Shown here in pieces: positions 24,969-33,227 of a DNA stretch of 64,000 nucleotides. Position 1 is the stretch's first letter. Every line of letters starts with the position of its first letter. The notes under the pieces were generated by a model. That model ran no database searches. It was not told the DNA's origin and saw only the letters and a list, made by a program, of their open reading frames with translations. A program made the translations under genes and the position numbers. This stretch comes from Sinorhizobium sp. 6-70 (GTDB taxonomy: Bacteria; Pseudomonadota; Alphaproteobacteria; Rhizobiales; Rhizobiaceae): NCBI RefSeq assembly GCF_030124375.1, contig NZ_JASKLS010000016.1, positions 39,157-103,156 on the forward strand. The letters run 5' to 3'.

Positions 24969-25472
24969 TCAGCCGGACAGCACCATGGCCCAATAGGGGC
25001 GGTTTCCGGAAGCGGAATTCTGCGCCACCGCAACACCGAGGCCGCGGTAGCTGCCGAGCATGTTTTCGAGATGCTTCGGAGAATGGAACCAGGCGTTATA
25101 GGCGCTCTCCGCATCGTCCTGGCCCATGGCGATATTTTCCGCAGCCGGAAGGGTAACGCCCTGCTCCTTCATCCGGTCGTGGAAACTGTCGCGCCAGCCG
25201 ATGTTGTGCTGCATCTTGCCGACACGCGCCATGCGCGCCGCCTGGCTCAATGCCGCGACCGACGCAACCGGGTCGTGAGCAAGCGACGTCAGCCCGCGAT
25301 CCTTCCGCAGCGTGTTGACGTAGCCAAGTGTCGCCGTCGTCTGGTCGCTTCCGCTGCCTTCGCCGGTGGACAGGAGGTTTGATGTCGTGCAGCCGGCGAG
25401 CACGCCGAGCGAGAGGAAACCGCCAGCCCGCAACAGGACGCGCCTGCGGTTGAAGAATTGCTGATGCTGCAT
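24969..25472 (-). CDS. CAP/SCP-domain lipoprotein
   Basis: 167 residues. RRRVLLRAGGFLSLGVLAGC carries a lipobox (VLAGC), so the protein is probably anchored by its Cys. The CAP domain is seen in LGYVNTLRKDRGLTSLAHDP, MQHNIGWRDSFHDRM, AAENIAMGQDDAESAYNAW and HSPKHLENMLGSYRGLGVA. Bacterial CAP proteins are secreted or envelope proteins of mostly unknown function. The ATG is 2 bp beyond the stop of the DUF6460-like gene, so the two are co-transcribed. Confidence 0.85.
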   Translation of the reverse strand: MQHQQFFNRRRVLLRAGGFLSLGVLAGCTTSNLLSTGEGSGSDQTTATLGYVNTLRKDRGLTSLAHDPVASVAALSQAARMARVGKMQHNIGWRDSFHDRMKEQGVTLPAAENIAMGQDDAESAYNAWFHSPKHLENMLGSYRGLGVAVAQNSASGNRPYWAMVLSG

Positions 25473-25474
25473 GC

Positions 25475-25741
25475 TTACCGTCGATAGCTCAAGACACGAA
25501 GAATGAGGAAGGCGGGTATGACGATTGCCGCCCCGAGCAACAGATAGTCGCCGACCCTTCCGAGGGCTGCGAAACCCGTACGCCACAGGTCGAGCAGGAA
25601 ATTGCGAATGCCAAAAAAGATGTCGACCGGATACCAGTCGAACACGGTCATGACAAAACCGACCAGGATCGACACGACGACGAGCTTGACCAGCACGCGC
25701 AGCGGCGTGTCTCCTAGAAACTTGTTAAGGCCGTCCGACAT
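25475..25741 (-). CDS. Small membrane protein (DUF6460-like)
   Basis: 88 residues with two hydrophobic helices (VLVKLVVVSILVGFVMTVF and YLLLGAAIVIPAFLILRVL) joined by a loop containing DWYPVDIFFGIRNFLLDLWR. This pattern is a conserved rhizobial membrane family that I associate with DUF6460; its role is unknown. It is the first gene of an operon with the CAP lipoprotein. Confidence 0.78.
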   Translation of the reverse strand: MSDGLNKFLGDTPLRVLVKLVVVSILVGFVMTVFDWYPVDIFFGIRNFLLDLWRTGFAALGRVGDYLLLGAAIVIPAFLILRVLSYRR

Positions 25742-25887
25742 CGGCGAAAATTCTCCTGTTTCCCTTCAAATAAGCCGCCGCCACCAAGGTCGCAAGGCGT
25801 AACGGAAAGCGACTTGCCCCGTCTTTCAGATTCCGCTTGTATTTTATCGTGGCCGACGTCAGAAGCGTCCATCGCAACCACGCCGTC

Positions 25888-26886
25888 ATGTCGATGACCC
25901 TCAACCAGCTCTCCTCCGGCGACCTGATCGCCGATCGCCGCGCCGACTACGCCAAAATGCTCGCCGAAGCCGGTGAACCGCAAAGTGCGGCGGAACTGAT
26001 GGCCCAGGCTCTCGAACGCGCGCCCGACTGGGCCGCCGGCTGGTTTCGGCTGGCGGACTATGAGGAGAAATCTGGCCGAAAAGAGGCAGCGATCGAGGCA
26101 CTCCGCAACACGCTGCGACTCAATCCCGACGACATTTTCGGCGCTGGCCTGAAACTCGCCCTTCTCGGCGCGGCCGAAACGCCCGAGCAACCGCCGAGCG
26201 TCTATGTCGAACGCCTCTTCGACGACTATGCCGAGCGCTTCGACAAGGCGCTTATCAAAAAGCTCGACTACAGCGTGCCCGACAAGCTCGCCGCCCTGAT
26301 CGACCGAGCGACCGACGGCCGCCGTTTTCATCACGTCACCGACCTCGGCTGCGGCACCGGCCTCTTCGGTGAGCGCATCCGCCATCGCTGTGATTATCTC
26401 GAAGGCTTCGACCTCTCTGCCAACATGTTGGCCAAGGCCGAGGCAAAGGCGACCTACGACCGTCTGGCGCAGGCGGACCTGTCGCTTGGGCCGGAGGAGT
26501 CGGGCGCGTTCGGCGATTTGCCGCCTGAAAGGGCCGATCTCGTCAGTGCGGCGGATGTGTTGATGTATCTCGGCAATCTCGAAACTGTCTTCGTGATTGC
26601 CGACCGACTGCTCGCGCACGGCGGTCTCTTCGCCTTTTCGGTCGAGGACGCGGCAACGGACGAGGGTTTCACCCTCCGGCCGTCGCTGCGTTACGCGCAT
26701 TCCGAACCCTATATTGTCGACGTCTGCACCGAACGCGGATTTTCGCTGATTGCAACGGAGCGCACGATCATTCGCACGGATGCCGGAAAGCCGATCGCGG
26801 GCATACTGTTTCTCGCACGGAAGCCTGCATGGAACGCAAAGCTGCCAAGCGAAAATAGGTCAGCATTGCTTACATATTTTTCTTGA
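25888..26886 (+). CDS. TPR-containing SAM-dependent methyltransferase
   Basis: A 332-residue two-part protein. Residues about 15-95 contain tetratricopeptide-like helices (DYAKMLAEAGEPQSAAELMA, EAAIEALRNTLRLNPDD). The methyltransferase follows, with SAM motif I VTDLGCGTGLFGERI and EGFDLSANMLAKA. VERLFDDYAERFDKAL before it is typical of this family, which is related to NodS/biotin-type methyltransferases but of unknown substrate. Start codons at 25837, 25888 and 25894 are in frame; 25888 is chosen because homology to TPR proteins begins there, without a strong ribosome binding site. Confidence 0.8.
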   Translation: MSMTLNQLSSGDLIADRRADYAKMLAEAGEPQSAAELMAQALERAPDWAAGWFRLADYEEKSGRKEAAIEALRNTLRLNPDDIFGAGLKLALLGAAETPEQPPSVYVERLFDDYAERFDKALIKKLDYSVPDKLAALIDRATDGRRFHHVTDLGCGTGLFGERIRHRCDYLEGFDLSANMLAKAEAKATYDRLAQADLSLGPEESGAFGDLPPERADLVSAADVLMYLGNLETVFVIADRLLAHGGLFAFSVEDAATDEGFTLRPSLRYAHSEPYIVDVCTERGFSLIATERTIIRTDAGKPIAGILFLARKPAWNAKLPSENRSALLTYFS

Positions 26887-26917
26887 ATGTTTTTGTGCAT
26901 TGCAGCAATGCTGTGGC

Positions 26918-27020
26918 CTACAGCGCCGCGCGTCAATCCGACGCGCTAAGGTCGCTGGAGCACTTTGAAATGTTGCATGATTTTGTCCTTAGATCGATTG
27001 CGATTTAAGGAATCATGCGG
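26918..27020 (+). repeat. RIME1-like element
   Basis: CTACAGCGCCGCGCG...GGTCGCTGGAG, CACTTTGAAAT, GTTGCATGATTTTGTCCTT...TTTAAGGAATCATGCGG. It ends 18 bp before the YitT-family ATG. Confidence 0.85.
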
Positions 27021-27038
27021 TGCAATCGGGGTTTCGTC

Positions 27039-27674
27039 ATGGCACAGATCAGCAGCGTCTTCGGTCTCTGGAATACCAGTCCCACCCGGCATACGCCTGT
27101 CGAGGACGTGCAGGGCATCTTTTCCGGCAGCCTCGTCGCCGCGCTCGGGCTTTATTTCCTCGCGAGTGCCGGACTCCTGACCGGCAGCACCGCCGGCGTC
27201 GCCTTCCTGCTGCATTACGCCATCGGCGTGAACTTCGGCCTTGCCTTCTTTCTTCTCAACCTGCCCTTCTTCTATCTCTCGCTGAAGCGGCTCGGGCCGG
27301 CCTTCACGGTCAAGACTTTCATCGCCATCGCGTTGACGTCGTTCCTGACCGACATGCAGTCGCGCCTGTTTCAGGTTGGCGGAATCCATCCGGCCTGGGC
27401 TGCACTGCTCGGCGGCCTGCTGCTCGGATACGGACTGCTGGCGCTCTATCGCCATCGCGCGAGCCTCGGCGGCGTCGGCATATTGGGTATCTATCTGCAG
27501 GAGCGCTTCGGCATTCGCGCCGGGCTGGTGCAGCTTGCGATCGACATGGTCGTGCTCGCGACCGCGTTTGCCGTGACGACGCCGTCCGTCGTCATCTGGT
27601 CGGTGCTCGGCGCGGTCGTCCTCAACCTGTTTGTGGCCATCAACCACCGCGCCGATCGTTACATCGCGCTTTAA
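27039..27674 (+). CDS. YitT family membrane protein
   Basis: 211 residues with five to six membrane segments. SGSLVAALGLYFLASAGLLT, GSTAGVAFLLHYAIG and NLPFFYLSLKRLGPAFTVKT are the conserved N-terminal YitT_membrane blocks; the C-terminal DUF2179 domain of longer homologs is absent. Transport of a small anion or amino acid has been suggested for some members, but function is unknown. The ATG at 27039 is preferred to one eight codons earlier, which lies inside the RIME1 element. Confidence 0.82.
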   Translation: MAQISSVFGLWNTSPTRHTPVEDVQGIFSGSLVAALGLYFLASAGLLTGSTAGVAFLLHYAIGVNFGLAFFLLNLPFFYLSLKRLGPAFTVKTFIAIALTSFLTDMQSRLFQVGGIHPAWAALLGGLLLGYGLLALYRHRASLGGVGILGIYLQERFGIRAGLVQLAIDMVVLATAFAVTTPSVVIWSVLGAVVLNLFVAINHRADRYIAL

Positions 27675-27778
27675 CTGAAGGGTCTTGGCACGCGGCAGCC
27701 TACGCAGAGGCAGGTTGTCTCTGGCAATGCCAATGCGCGGGCTTCTCTTTTCCCGAACATGATCTACTTTTGTTCCCC

Positions 27779-30322
27779 GTGAACAGGATCGATTCTCCAT
27801 TGCCGGAAAGCGACGCGCTGACGTTGCCGGCGCCGTTTCTCCGGTGGTTCGCCGAGAAGGGCTGGCGACCCCGCGCCCACCAGCTCGAGCTTCTGTCCCG
27901 TGCGGAGGCGGGAGAAAGCACGCTTCTGATCGCACCGACCGGTGCGGGCAAGACGCTTGCCGGATTTCTGCCGTCGCTTGTCGCGCTTACCCGACGTGGC
28001 AAGATCCCACCGGGCTCGCCCTTCATCGGCATTCACACCCTCTACATATCGCCGCTGAAGGCGCTCGCGGTCGACATCGAGCGCAACCTGATGAAGCCCG
28101 TGGCCGAGATGGGCCTGTCGGTCCGGATCGAGAACCGGACGGGCGACACGCCGCAAGGCAAGCGTCAGCGCCAGAAGCTCAATCCGCCCGATATCCTGCT
28201 GACCACGCCCGAGCAGCTGGCTCTCCTCATCGCCAATGGCGAAGCGGAGCGCTTCTTCAAGGATCTGCGCTACGTCGTGCTCGACGAATTGCACTCGCTG
28301 GTGACCTCGAAGCGCGGCCATCTGCTCTCGCTCGGCCTTGCACGACTGCGGCGGCTTGCGCCCAACCTCCAGACGATCGGTCTTTCGGCAACCGTCGCCG
28401 AACCAATGGACCTGCAGCGCTGGCTCGTGGCCCAGAGCGAAGAACGGGAGAATCACGCCGGACTGATCACCGTTTCCGGCGGCGCGAAGCCGGAAATTTC
28501 GATCCTGCGCACCGATGAGCACGTGCCCTGGGCGGGACATTCGGCGCGTTATGCGATCGCCGACGTCTATGCCGCGATCAAGGATCACGGCACGACGCTG
28601 CTTTTCGTCAACACCCGCAGCCAGGCGGAAATGCTGTTCCAGGAGCTCTGGAAGATCAACGACGACAACCTGGCGATCGCGCTGCATCATGGGTCGCTCG
28701 ACGTCGCGCAGCGCCGCAGGGTCGAGGCGGCCATGTCGGAAAACCGGCTGCGCGCCGTCGTCGCCACCTCGACGCTCGATCTCGGTATCGACTGGGGCGA
28801 TGTCGATCTGGTGGTCCATGTCGGTGCACCGAAGGGGGCGAGCCGCCTTGCACAGCGAATCGGCCGAGCCAACCATCGCATGGACGAGCCCAGCCGGGCG
28901 ATCCTCGTGCCTGCCAACCGCTTCGAAGTGATGGAATGCCAGGCGGCGCTCGACGCCAACTATATCGGCGCACAGGACACGCCACCCCTCGGCCGAGGCG
29001 CGCTTGACGTGCTGGCCCAACATGTCCTGGGAATTGCCTGCGCGAAGCCCTTCGATGCCGTCGATCTTCATCGGGAAATCACCAGCGCGGCACCCTACGC
29101 GGACCTTTCCTGGGAGACTTTCGAGCGCATCGTCGATTTCGTCGCCACCGGCGGCTACGCGCTACGCACGTACGAGCGCTACGCCCGCATCCGCAAGACC
29201 AAGGACGGGCTCTGGCGGGTATCGAACCCGATGGTCGCCCAGCAATACCGCCTCAATGTCGGAACCATTGTCGAATCCCCGATGCTGAACGTGCGCATGG
29301 TCAAGCGCGACGCGCGGCGCTCGCTTGGCCGCGGCGGCATGACGCTCGGCAAGGTAGAGGAATATTTCCTCGAAATGCTGTCGCCGGGCGACACATTCCT
29401 CTTTTCCGGCAAGGTGGTCCGCTTCGAGGGAATCCGCGAGAACGAGTGCCTCGTCTCTCAGGCCTTTTCCTTCGACCCGAAGGTGCCGACCTACGCCGGC
29501 GGCAAATTTCCCCTTTCCACATACCTCGCGGCGCAAGTTCGCAAGATGCTTGCCGATGCCGCGCGCCGCGCCTCGTTACCCGACCAAGTGCGTGACTGGC
29601 TGGCGCTGCAGAAGGACGTCTCGATGCTGCCGCGCGAGGACGAGCTGCTGATCGAAACCTTCCCGCGCGGCAGTTGTCATTACATGGTGATCTACGCCTT
29701 CGAAGGGCGGCTTGCGCACCAGACGCTCGGCATGCTCTTGACCCGGCGCCTTGACCGCGCCGGCTTGAAACCGCTCGGCTTCGTCGCCACCGACTACTCG
29801 CTCGCCGTCTGGGGCCTCGACGATCTCAGCAGCGCCTTCCGGGCCCGTCGCCCGTCGCTCGCGCAACTCTTCGACGAAGACATGCTCGGCGACGATCTCG
29901 AAGCCTGGCTGAACGAATCCTTCCTTTTGAAGCGCACCTTCCGCAATTGCGCCGTCATCGCCGGATTGATCGACCAGCGCCATCCGGGCAAGGAGAAGAC
30001 CGGGCGGCAGATTACCGTTTCGGCCGATCTCATTTACGACGTATTGCGGGCGCACGAGCCGGACCACATCCTGCTGGAGGCAACGCGCAACGACGCCGCG
30101 ACGGGACTTTTGGACATCGGCCGGCTCGGGTCTATGCTCAAGCGAATCAAGGGGCACATCACCCATAGACGGCTCGATCATATCTCACCGCTCGCCATAC
30201 CCGTGATGCTGGAGATCGGGAAGGAAGCGGTCCAGGGCGAGGCGCACGACTTCCTGCTCTCGGAAGCGGCCGACGACCTGATCAACGAAGCGATGGGCGG
30301 CAGCCAAGATGCCTATGAGTAG
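27779..30322 (+). CDS. Ligase-associated DEXH-box helicase (Lhr-type)
   Basis: A 847-residue SF2 helicase. Walker A is APTGAGKT (about 52-59), the DEXH box reads VVLDELHSL, motif III is GLSATVAEP, and motif VI is QRIGRANHRMD. The Lhr-type winged-helix and core extension follow (NPMVAQQYRLNVGTIVESPM, YSLAVWGLDDLSSAF). Length fits the ligase-associated DNA damage response helicases. The start is uncertain: GTG at 27779 or in-frame TTG at 27770, neither with a good binding site. The next gene is the partner nuclease PdeM, but no DNA ligase or ligase-associated exonuclease lies in the window. Confidence 0.9.
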   Translation: MNRIDSPLPESDALTLPAPFLRWFAEKGWRPRAHQLELLSRAEAGESTLLIAPTGAGKTLAGFLPSLVALTRRGKIPPGSPFIGIHTLYISPLKALAVDIERNLMKPVAEMGLSVRIENRTGDTPQGKRQRQKLNPPDILLTTPEQLALLIANGEAERFFKDLRYVVLDELHSLVTSKRGHLLSLGLARLRRLAPNLQTIGLSATVAEPMDLQRWLVAQSEERENHAGLITVSGGAKPEISILRTDEHVPWAGHSARYAIADVYAAIKDHGTTLLFVNTRSQAEMLFQELWKINDDNLAIALHHGSLDVAQRRRVEAAMSENRLRAVVATSTLDLGIDWGDVDLVVHVGAPKGASRLAQRIGRANHRMDEPSRAILVPANRFEVMECQAALDANYIGAQDTPPLGRGALDVLAQHVLGIACAKPFDAVDLHREITSAAPYADLSWETFERIVDFVATGGYALRTYERYARIRKTKDGLWRVSNPMVAQQYRLNVGTIVESPMLNVRMVKRDARRSLGRGGMTLGKVEEYFLEMLSPGDTFLFSGKVVRFEGIRENECLVSQAFSFDPKVPTYAGGKFPLSTYLAAQVRKMLADAARRASLPDQVRDWLALQKDVSMLPREDELLIETFPRGSCHYMVIYAFEGRLAHQTLGMLLTRRLDRAGLKPLGFVATDYSLAVWGLDDLSSAFRARRPSLAQLFDEDMLGDDLEAWLNESFLLKRTFRNCAVIAGLIDQRHPGKEKTGRQITVSADLIYDVLRAHEPDHILLEATRNDAATGLLDIGRLGSMLKRIKGHITHRRLDHISPLAIPVMLEIGKEAVQGEAHDFLLSEAADDLINEAMGGSQDAYE

Positions 30323-30420
30323 AAGCGATATGAGAGAGATTGCAAGCCTCTCGTTCAGCCGATGTGTTCAAAGCGGGATGCCGGCCGGGGCGAACCATGC
30401 CCTCGAATATCGAGGTGGCG

Positions 30421-31146
30421 ATGCATAGGCTCGTTCACGCGATCTCGCCCCCGGCCGCGGACGGCTTCTTCCAGTCGCGCATGACCGTCGACGGCGTTGT
30501 CGCGATCTGCGACCCGCTGGGCGGACTCTACCTGCCCGAAAGCAGAACGCTCGTCGTTTCGGACCTCCACCTCGAAAAAGGCTCGGCCTTTGCCAGGCGC
30601 GGGATGATGCTGCCGCCCTATGACACGCTCGCGACCCTGCGCATTCTGGAGGCGGTGGTCGCCCGTCACAACCCCGCGACGGTCGTCAGCCTCGGCGATA
30701 ATTTTCATGACCGGAAGGGGTCAGCGGCAATGCCGGAGACTTTCCGCCACATGGTCGCTGCCATGGCCCGCGGACGCGAATGGATCTGGATCAACGGCAA
30801 TCACGACCCTGACGGCGCTTCCGGGCTGCCGGGAACCTCCATGGATGAACTTCGCCACGCCGGGCTGATCTTCCGCCATGAGCCGTCCAGAGGCGAAGGC
30901 ATCGGCGAAATCGCCGGTCACCTGCATCCGGCAGCGACGGTCAGGCGCCGGGAAAAGTCGGTCCGGCGCGCTTGCTTCGCAACAGATGGAAGGCGCTTGG
31001 TGATGCCGGCGTTCGGCGTTACGACCGGTGGGCTCGATCTCAGGCATCGCGCCATGAGCGGATTGTTCGATCGCCAGCAACTCGTCGCCCACATGCTCGG
31101 CCGGGATCGGATCTATTCGGTGCGGTTCGCCAATCTCCTCGGCTGA
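30421..31146 (+). CDS. pdeM: Ligase-associated DNA damage response endonuclease PdeM
   Basis: A 241-residue metallophosphoesterase. Metal ligands are visible in VVSDLHLEKGSAFARRG, SLGDNFHD, NGNHDP, EIAGHLHP and the C-terminal MPAFGVTTGGLDL. The SDLHLEKG and GHLHPAA blocks are specific to the PdeM group, which pairs with the Lhr-type helicase encoded immediately upstream. GAGG lies 5 nt before the chosen ATG; an ATG eight codons earlier (MPSNIEVA) is possible. Confidence 0.88.
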   Translation: MHRLVHAISPPAADGFFQSRMTVDGVVAICDPLGGLYLPESRTLVVSDLHLEKGSAFARRGMMLPPYDTLATLRILEAVVARHNPATVVSLGDNFHDRKGSAAMPETFRHMVAAMARGREWIWINGNHDPDGASGLPGTSMDELRHAGLIFRHEPSRGEGIGEIAGHLHPAATVRRREKSVRRACFATDGRRLVMPAFGVTTGGLDLRHRAMSGLFDRQQLVAHMLGRDRIYSVRFANLLG

Positions 31147-31174
31147 GACGACTCAAAGGTCCGCCCTCACGGGT

Positions 31175-31732
31175 TCAGGCCGTTTCCGGGGCGTAGCGTA
31201 GAATGACGCTGCCGTTCGAAAGTGGTCGTGCCTCGAGCAGACTGAACGGCTTCGCGGCCGTGGTCTTCTTGAAGAATGGCGTCCCGTCACCGAGTTGCAC
31301 GGGAACGAGGCAAAGCATGATCTCGTCGACGACGTTCTCCGGCAACAGCGACGCGACGAGTTCGGCGCTTCCGAAGATATAGAGGTTCTTCTCGCTCTCC
31401 CGCTTCAGCCGCCGCAATTCGGCGTCGGCGTCCCGAACGACGCGGCTGTTGTTCCAATCCGCTTTTTCCATCGTGCGCGAGGCAACAATCTTCGGAAGCG
31501 CATTCATATAGGTCTTCACCCGGCCCTCTCCTTCCGCCGTCGGCCAATAGGCCGCCATGCCCTCATAGGTGACCCGACCGAAGACGATCGCCTGCGCCTT
31601 GTCTCCGAATTCCAGGCTGAGCGCTTCCAGTTCCGGGCCCCAGGCACGGTTATGAAAGTCGAGGTCCCATTTCTTCGTCCCTTCGAAGTACCCGTCGAGC
31701 GTGACCAGATTCCAGACAATGACCTTGCCCAT
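31175..31732 (-). CDS. Dihydrofolate reductase family (RibD C-terminal-like) protein
   Basis: 185 residues. IVWNLVTLDGYFEG opens the fold, followed by FGDKAQAIVFGRVTYEGMAA, LPKIVASRTME and NLYIFGSAELVASLLPENVV, all characteristic of RibD_C/YyaP-type NADPH reductases. The exact substrate is unknown; classic DHFR is not implied. GGAGG lies 8 nt before the ATG, directly behind an unusual inverted repeat at 31747-31777. Confidence 0.87.
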   Translation of the reverse strand: MGKVIVWNLVTLDGYFEGTKKWDLDFHNRAWGPELEALSLEFGDKAQAIVFGRVTYEGMAAYWPTAEGEGRVKTYMNALPKIVASRTMEKADWNNSRVVRDADAELRRLKRESEKNLYIFGSAELVASLLPENVVDEIMLCLVPVQLGDGTPFFKKTTAAKPFSLLEARPLSNGSVILRYAPETA

Positions 31733-31746
31733 GATTCCATCCTCCA

Positions 31747-31777
31747 TGAAACTGATTGCACAATTGCATCAGTTTCA
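31747..31777. promoter_or_regulatory. Perfect inverted repeat overlapping the leader of the DHFR-like gene
   Basis: TGAAACTGAT, an 11-bp spacer (TGCACAATTGC), then ATCAGTTTCA. The arms are 10 of 10 complementary. The site lies immediately upstream of the GGAGG of the minus-strand gene, so it may be a repressor operator or an RNA hairpin near the ribosome binding site. Confidence 0.5.
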
Positions 31778-31932
31778 TCATAACAAACCGCTTTCGATTT
31801 GCAACCAGTATATTCAAGGAACGCCTCGGCCCCATCCCGCGTCGTTGCGGGACCCGGCAAGCGCGAGATTGGCAGCGCAATTGTCTGGCAAGTACGGGAA
31901 GACTGCCTCCGGAAGAACGAAGGCGTCGGCTA

Positions 31933-32032
31933 CTGCATGTTTCCTTAAATCGTAACCGACCCAGGGAAATATGCAGCAACTCAAAATGCTACAGCGACCT
32001 TTGCGCGTCCGACAGGACGCGCGTCGCTGCAG
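31933..32032 (-). repeat. RIME1-like element
   Basis: CTGCATGTTTCCTTAAATC...GGGAAATATGCAG, then CTACAGCGACC...CGTCCGACAGGACG...GCGTCGCTGCAG. It lies just downstream of the stop of the Lrp-type gene at 32061-32297. Confidence 0.88.
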
Positions 32033-32060
32033 GGCGAAACAAACTGCGCCGGAAGCGATC

Positions 32061-32297
32061 TCAGAAGGCGTTGAAGGTCAAGGTTGTCAACGACCGGGAA
32101 ATGCCCGGAACCGATGCGATATTGTCGTTGATGAACTTGCCAATATCGTCGCCCTCCTGAACGTAGATCTTCAGAAGCAGATCGTAATCGCCGCTCGTCG
32201 AATACATCTCCGAGACGATCTCCTTGCGGTAGATTTCGTCGGCCACCTCGTAGGTCTTGCCGGGAGCGCATTGCAACTGGACAAAAATCGGTTTCAT
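32061..32297 (-). CDS. Stand-alone Lrp/AsnC ligand-binding (RAM) domain protein
   Basis: 78 residues, MKPIFVQLQCAPGKTYEVAD onward. VADEIYRKEIVSEMYSTSGD and YDLLLKIYV match the alpha-beta RAM domain of Lrp/AsnC regulators. The DNA-binding half is missing, so it cannot act as a normal regulator. Such small proteins are known in archaea and bacteria and bind amino acids or modulate full-length Lrp proteins. GGAAG sits before the ATG. Confidence 0.85.
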   Translation of the reverse strand: MKPIFVQLQCAPGKTYEVADEIYRKEIVSEMYSTSGDYDLLLKIYVQEGDDIGKFINDNIASVPGISRSLTTLTFNAF

Positions 32298-32423
32298 GGA
32301 GCTTCCTCTGCTGCCCGGAGCGCCCGTGTTCGACACGCCCGACGTCAAAATACCTTCCCCTTCCTTAGACCGCTATCCCACAAAAGGGAAACGCGAAGGG
32401 AACCCATATCGATAGGAAAAGCC

Positions 32424-33227
32424 TTACTCCTTGCGGAAAAGCAGGCTGGCTCCCCAGCCGGTGATGACCGCCAGAAGCACGGCAAAGAGACCGTAGATCA
32501 GGGGCTGGTCGTGTGCTGCGCGCGTGATCGCCTGCTCGAGGCCGGTTTTGACGACCGTCAGCGGCAGCGCCTTCGCGGCGACGAAAAGGCCGTCGCGGAA
32601 AAGATAGGCGCGTACGACATGGACGCCATTCGGCACATTGGCAGGCAGGCGCACCGACGCCCTGAACAGGCTGGAACTGATGAACCGCACGCCGCCCGGG
32701 TCGCGCTGGTAGACACCACTCGTCTCCCTGATCCGGCGGAAAGCGTTGCGGAACTCGCCGAGATTGCTGCCGTCGCCGACGAAGCCCAGCGGCACGAGAC
32801 GCATGTGGTCGACGCCGATGCCCATGTTGCCCAGCTCGCCCGGCGGCGCGATCGTCTCGATGTCGCGCGTGCTCGACAGCGAATAGGATTCCGGCACCAG
32901 CTCGAAGGTCATCGAACGGGTGTTCACCCAGATGCCGAAGACGCGCTCCTTCCGGCGCACCGTGGCGTGTTCCTTGGGGCCCTCGAGCGTGACGATGATG
33001 CTGTACTTGCCTTGGGCGAGCAGCTTCTCGTCAAAGCCGTCGATGGCCCCGAAGATCGTCAGGTCCGCGCCACGAAAGTCGGAGGTGATGGAGATTTCGT
33101 CCGTCGAGATGCCGATCTCGAGCTTCTCCGAGAACTCCGAGAGCTCGTCTTCTCGAACCTGGGCCGCGGCCGGCGCCGCCAGCGCAAGGAGCAAGGAGAC
33201 AAGACACAGGCGCGCGAGAGCAAACAT
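32424..33227 (-). CDS. TIGR02186-type membrane-anchored exported protein
   Basis: 267 residues. Signal peptide MFALARLCLVSLLLALAAPA (cleavage near AAA-Q), a long extracytoplasmic domain (EKLEIGISTDEISITSDFRG, GIWVNTRSMTFELVPESY, GGVRFISSSLFRASVRLP) and a single C-terminal helix (IYGLFAVLLAVITGWGASLL). I associate this pattern with the TIGR02186 family, found next to TauE/SafE permeases in alphaproteobacteria. Its ATG shares one base with the permease stop (TGATG), so the two probably work together. Confidence 0.82.
   Translation of the reverse strand: MFALARLCLVSLLLALAAPAAAQVREDELSEFSEKLEIGISTDEISITSDFRGADLTIFGAIDGFDEKLLAQGKYSIIVTLEGPKEHATVRRKERVFGIWVNTRSMTFELVPESYSLSSTRDIETIAPPGELGNMGIGVDHMRLVPLGFVGDGSNLGEFRNAFRRIRETSGVYQRDPGGVRFISSSLFRASVRLPANVPNGVHVVRAYLFRDGLFVAAKALPLTVVKTGLEQAITRAAHDQPLIYGLFAVLLAVITGWGASLLFRKE

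Noticed and set aside
27020..27778. A long open frame continuing upstream of the DEXH helicase over the YitT gene
   Set aside because: It lies in another frame of the YitT gene; helicase similarity starts only after about 27780.
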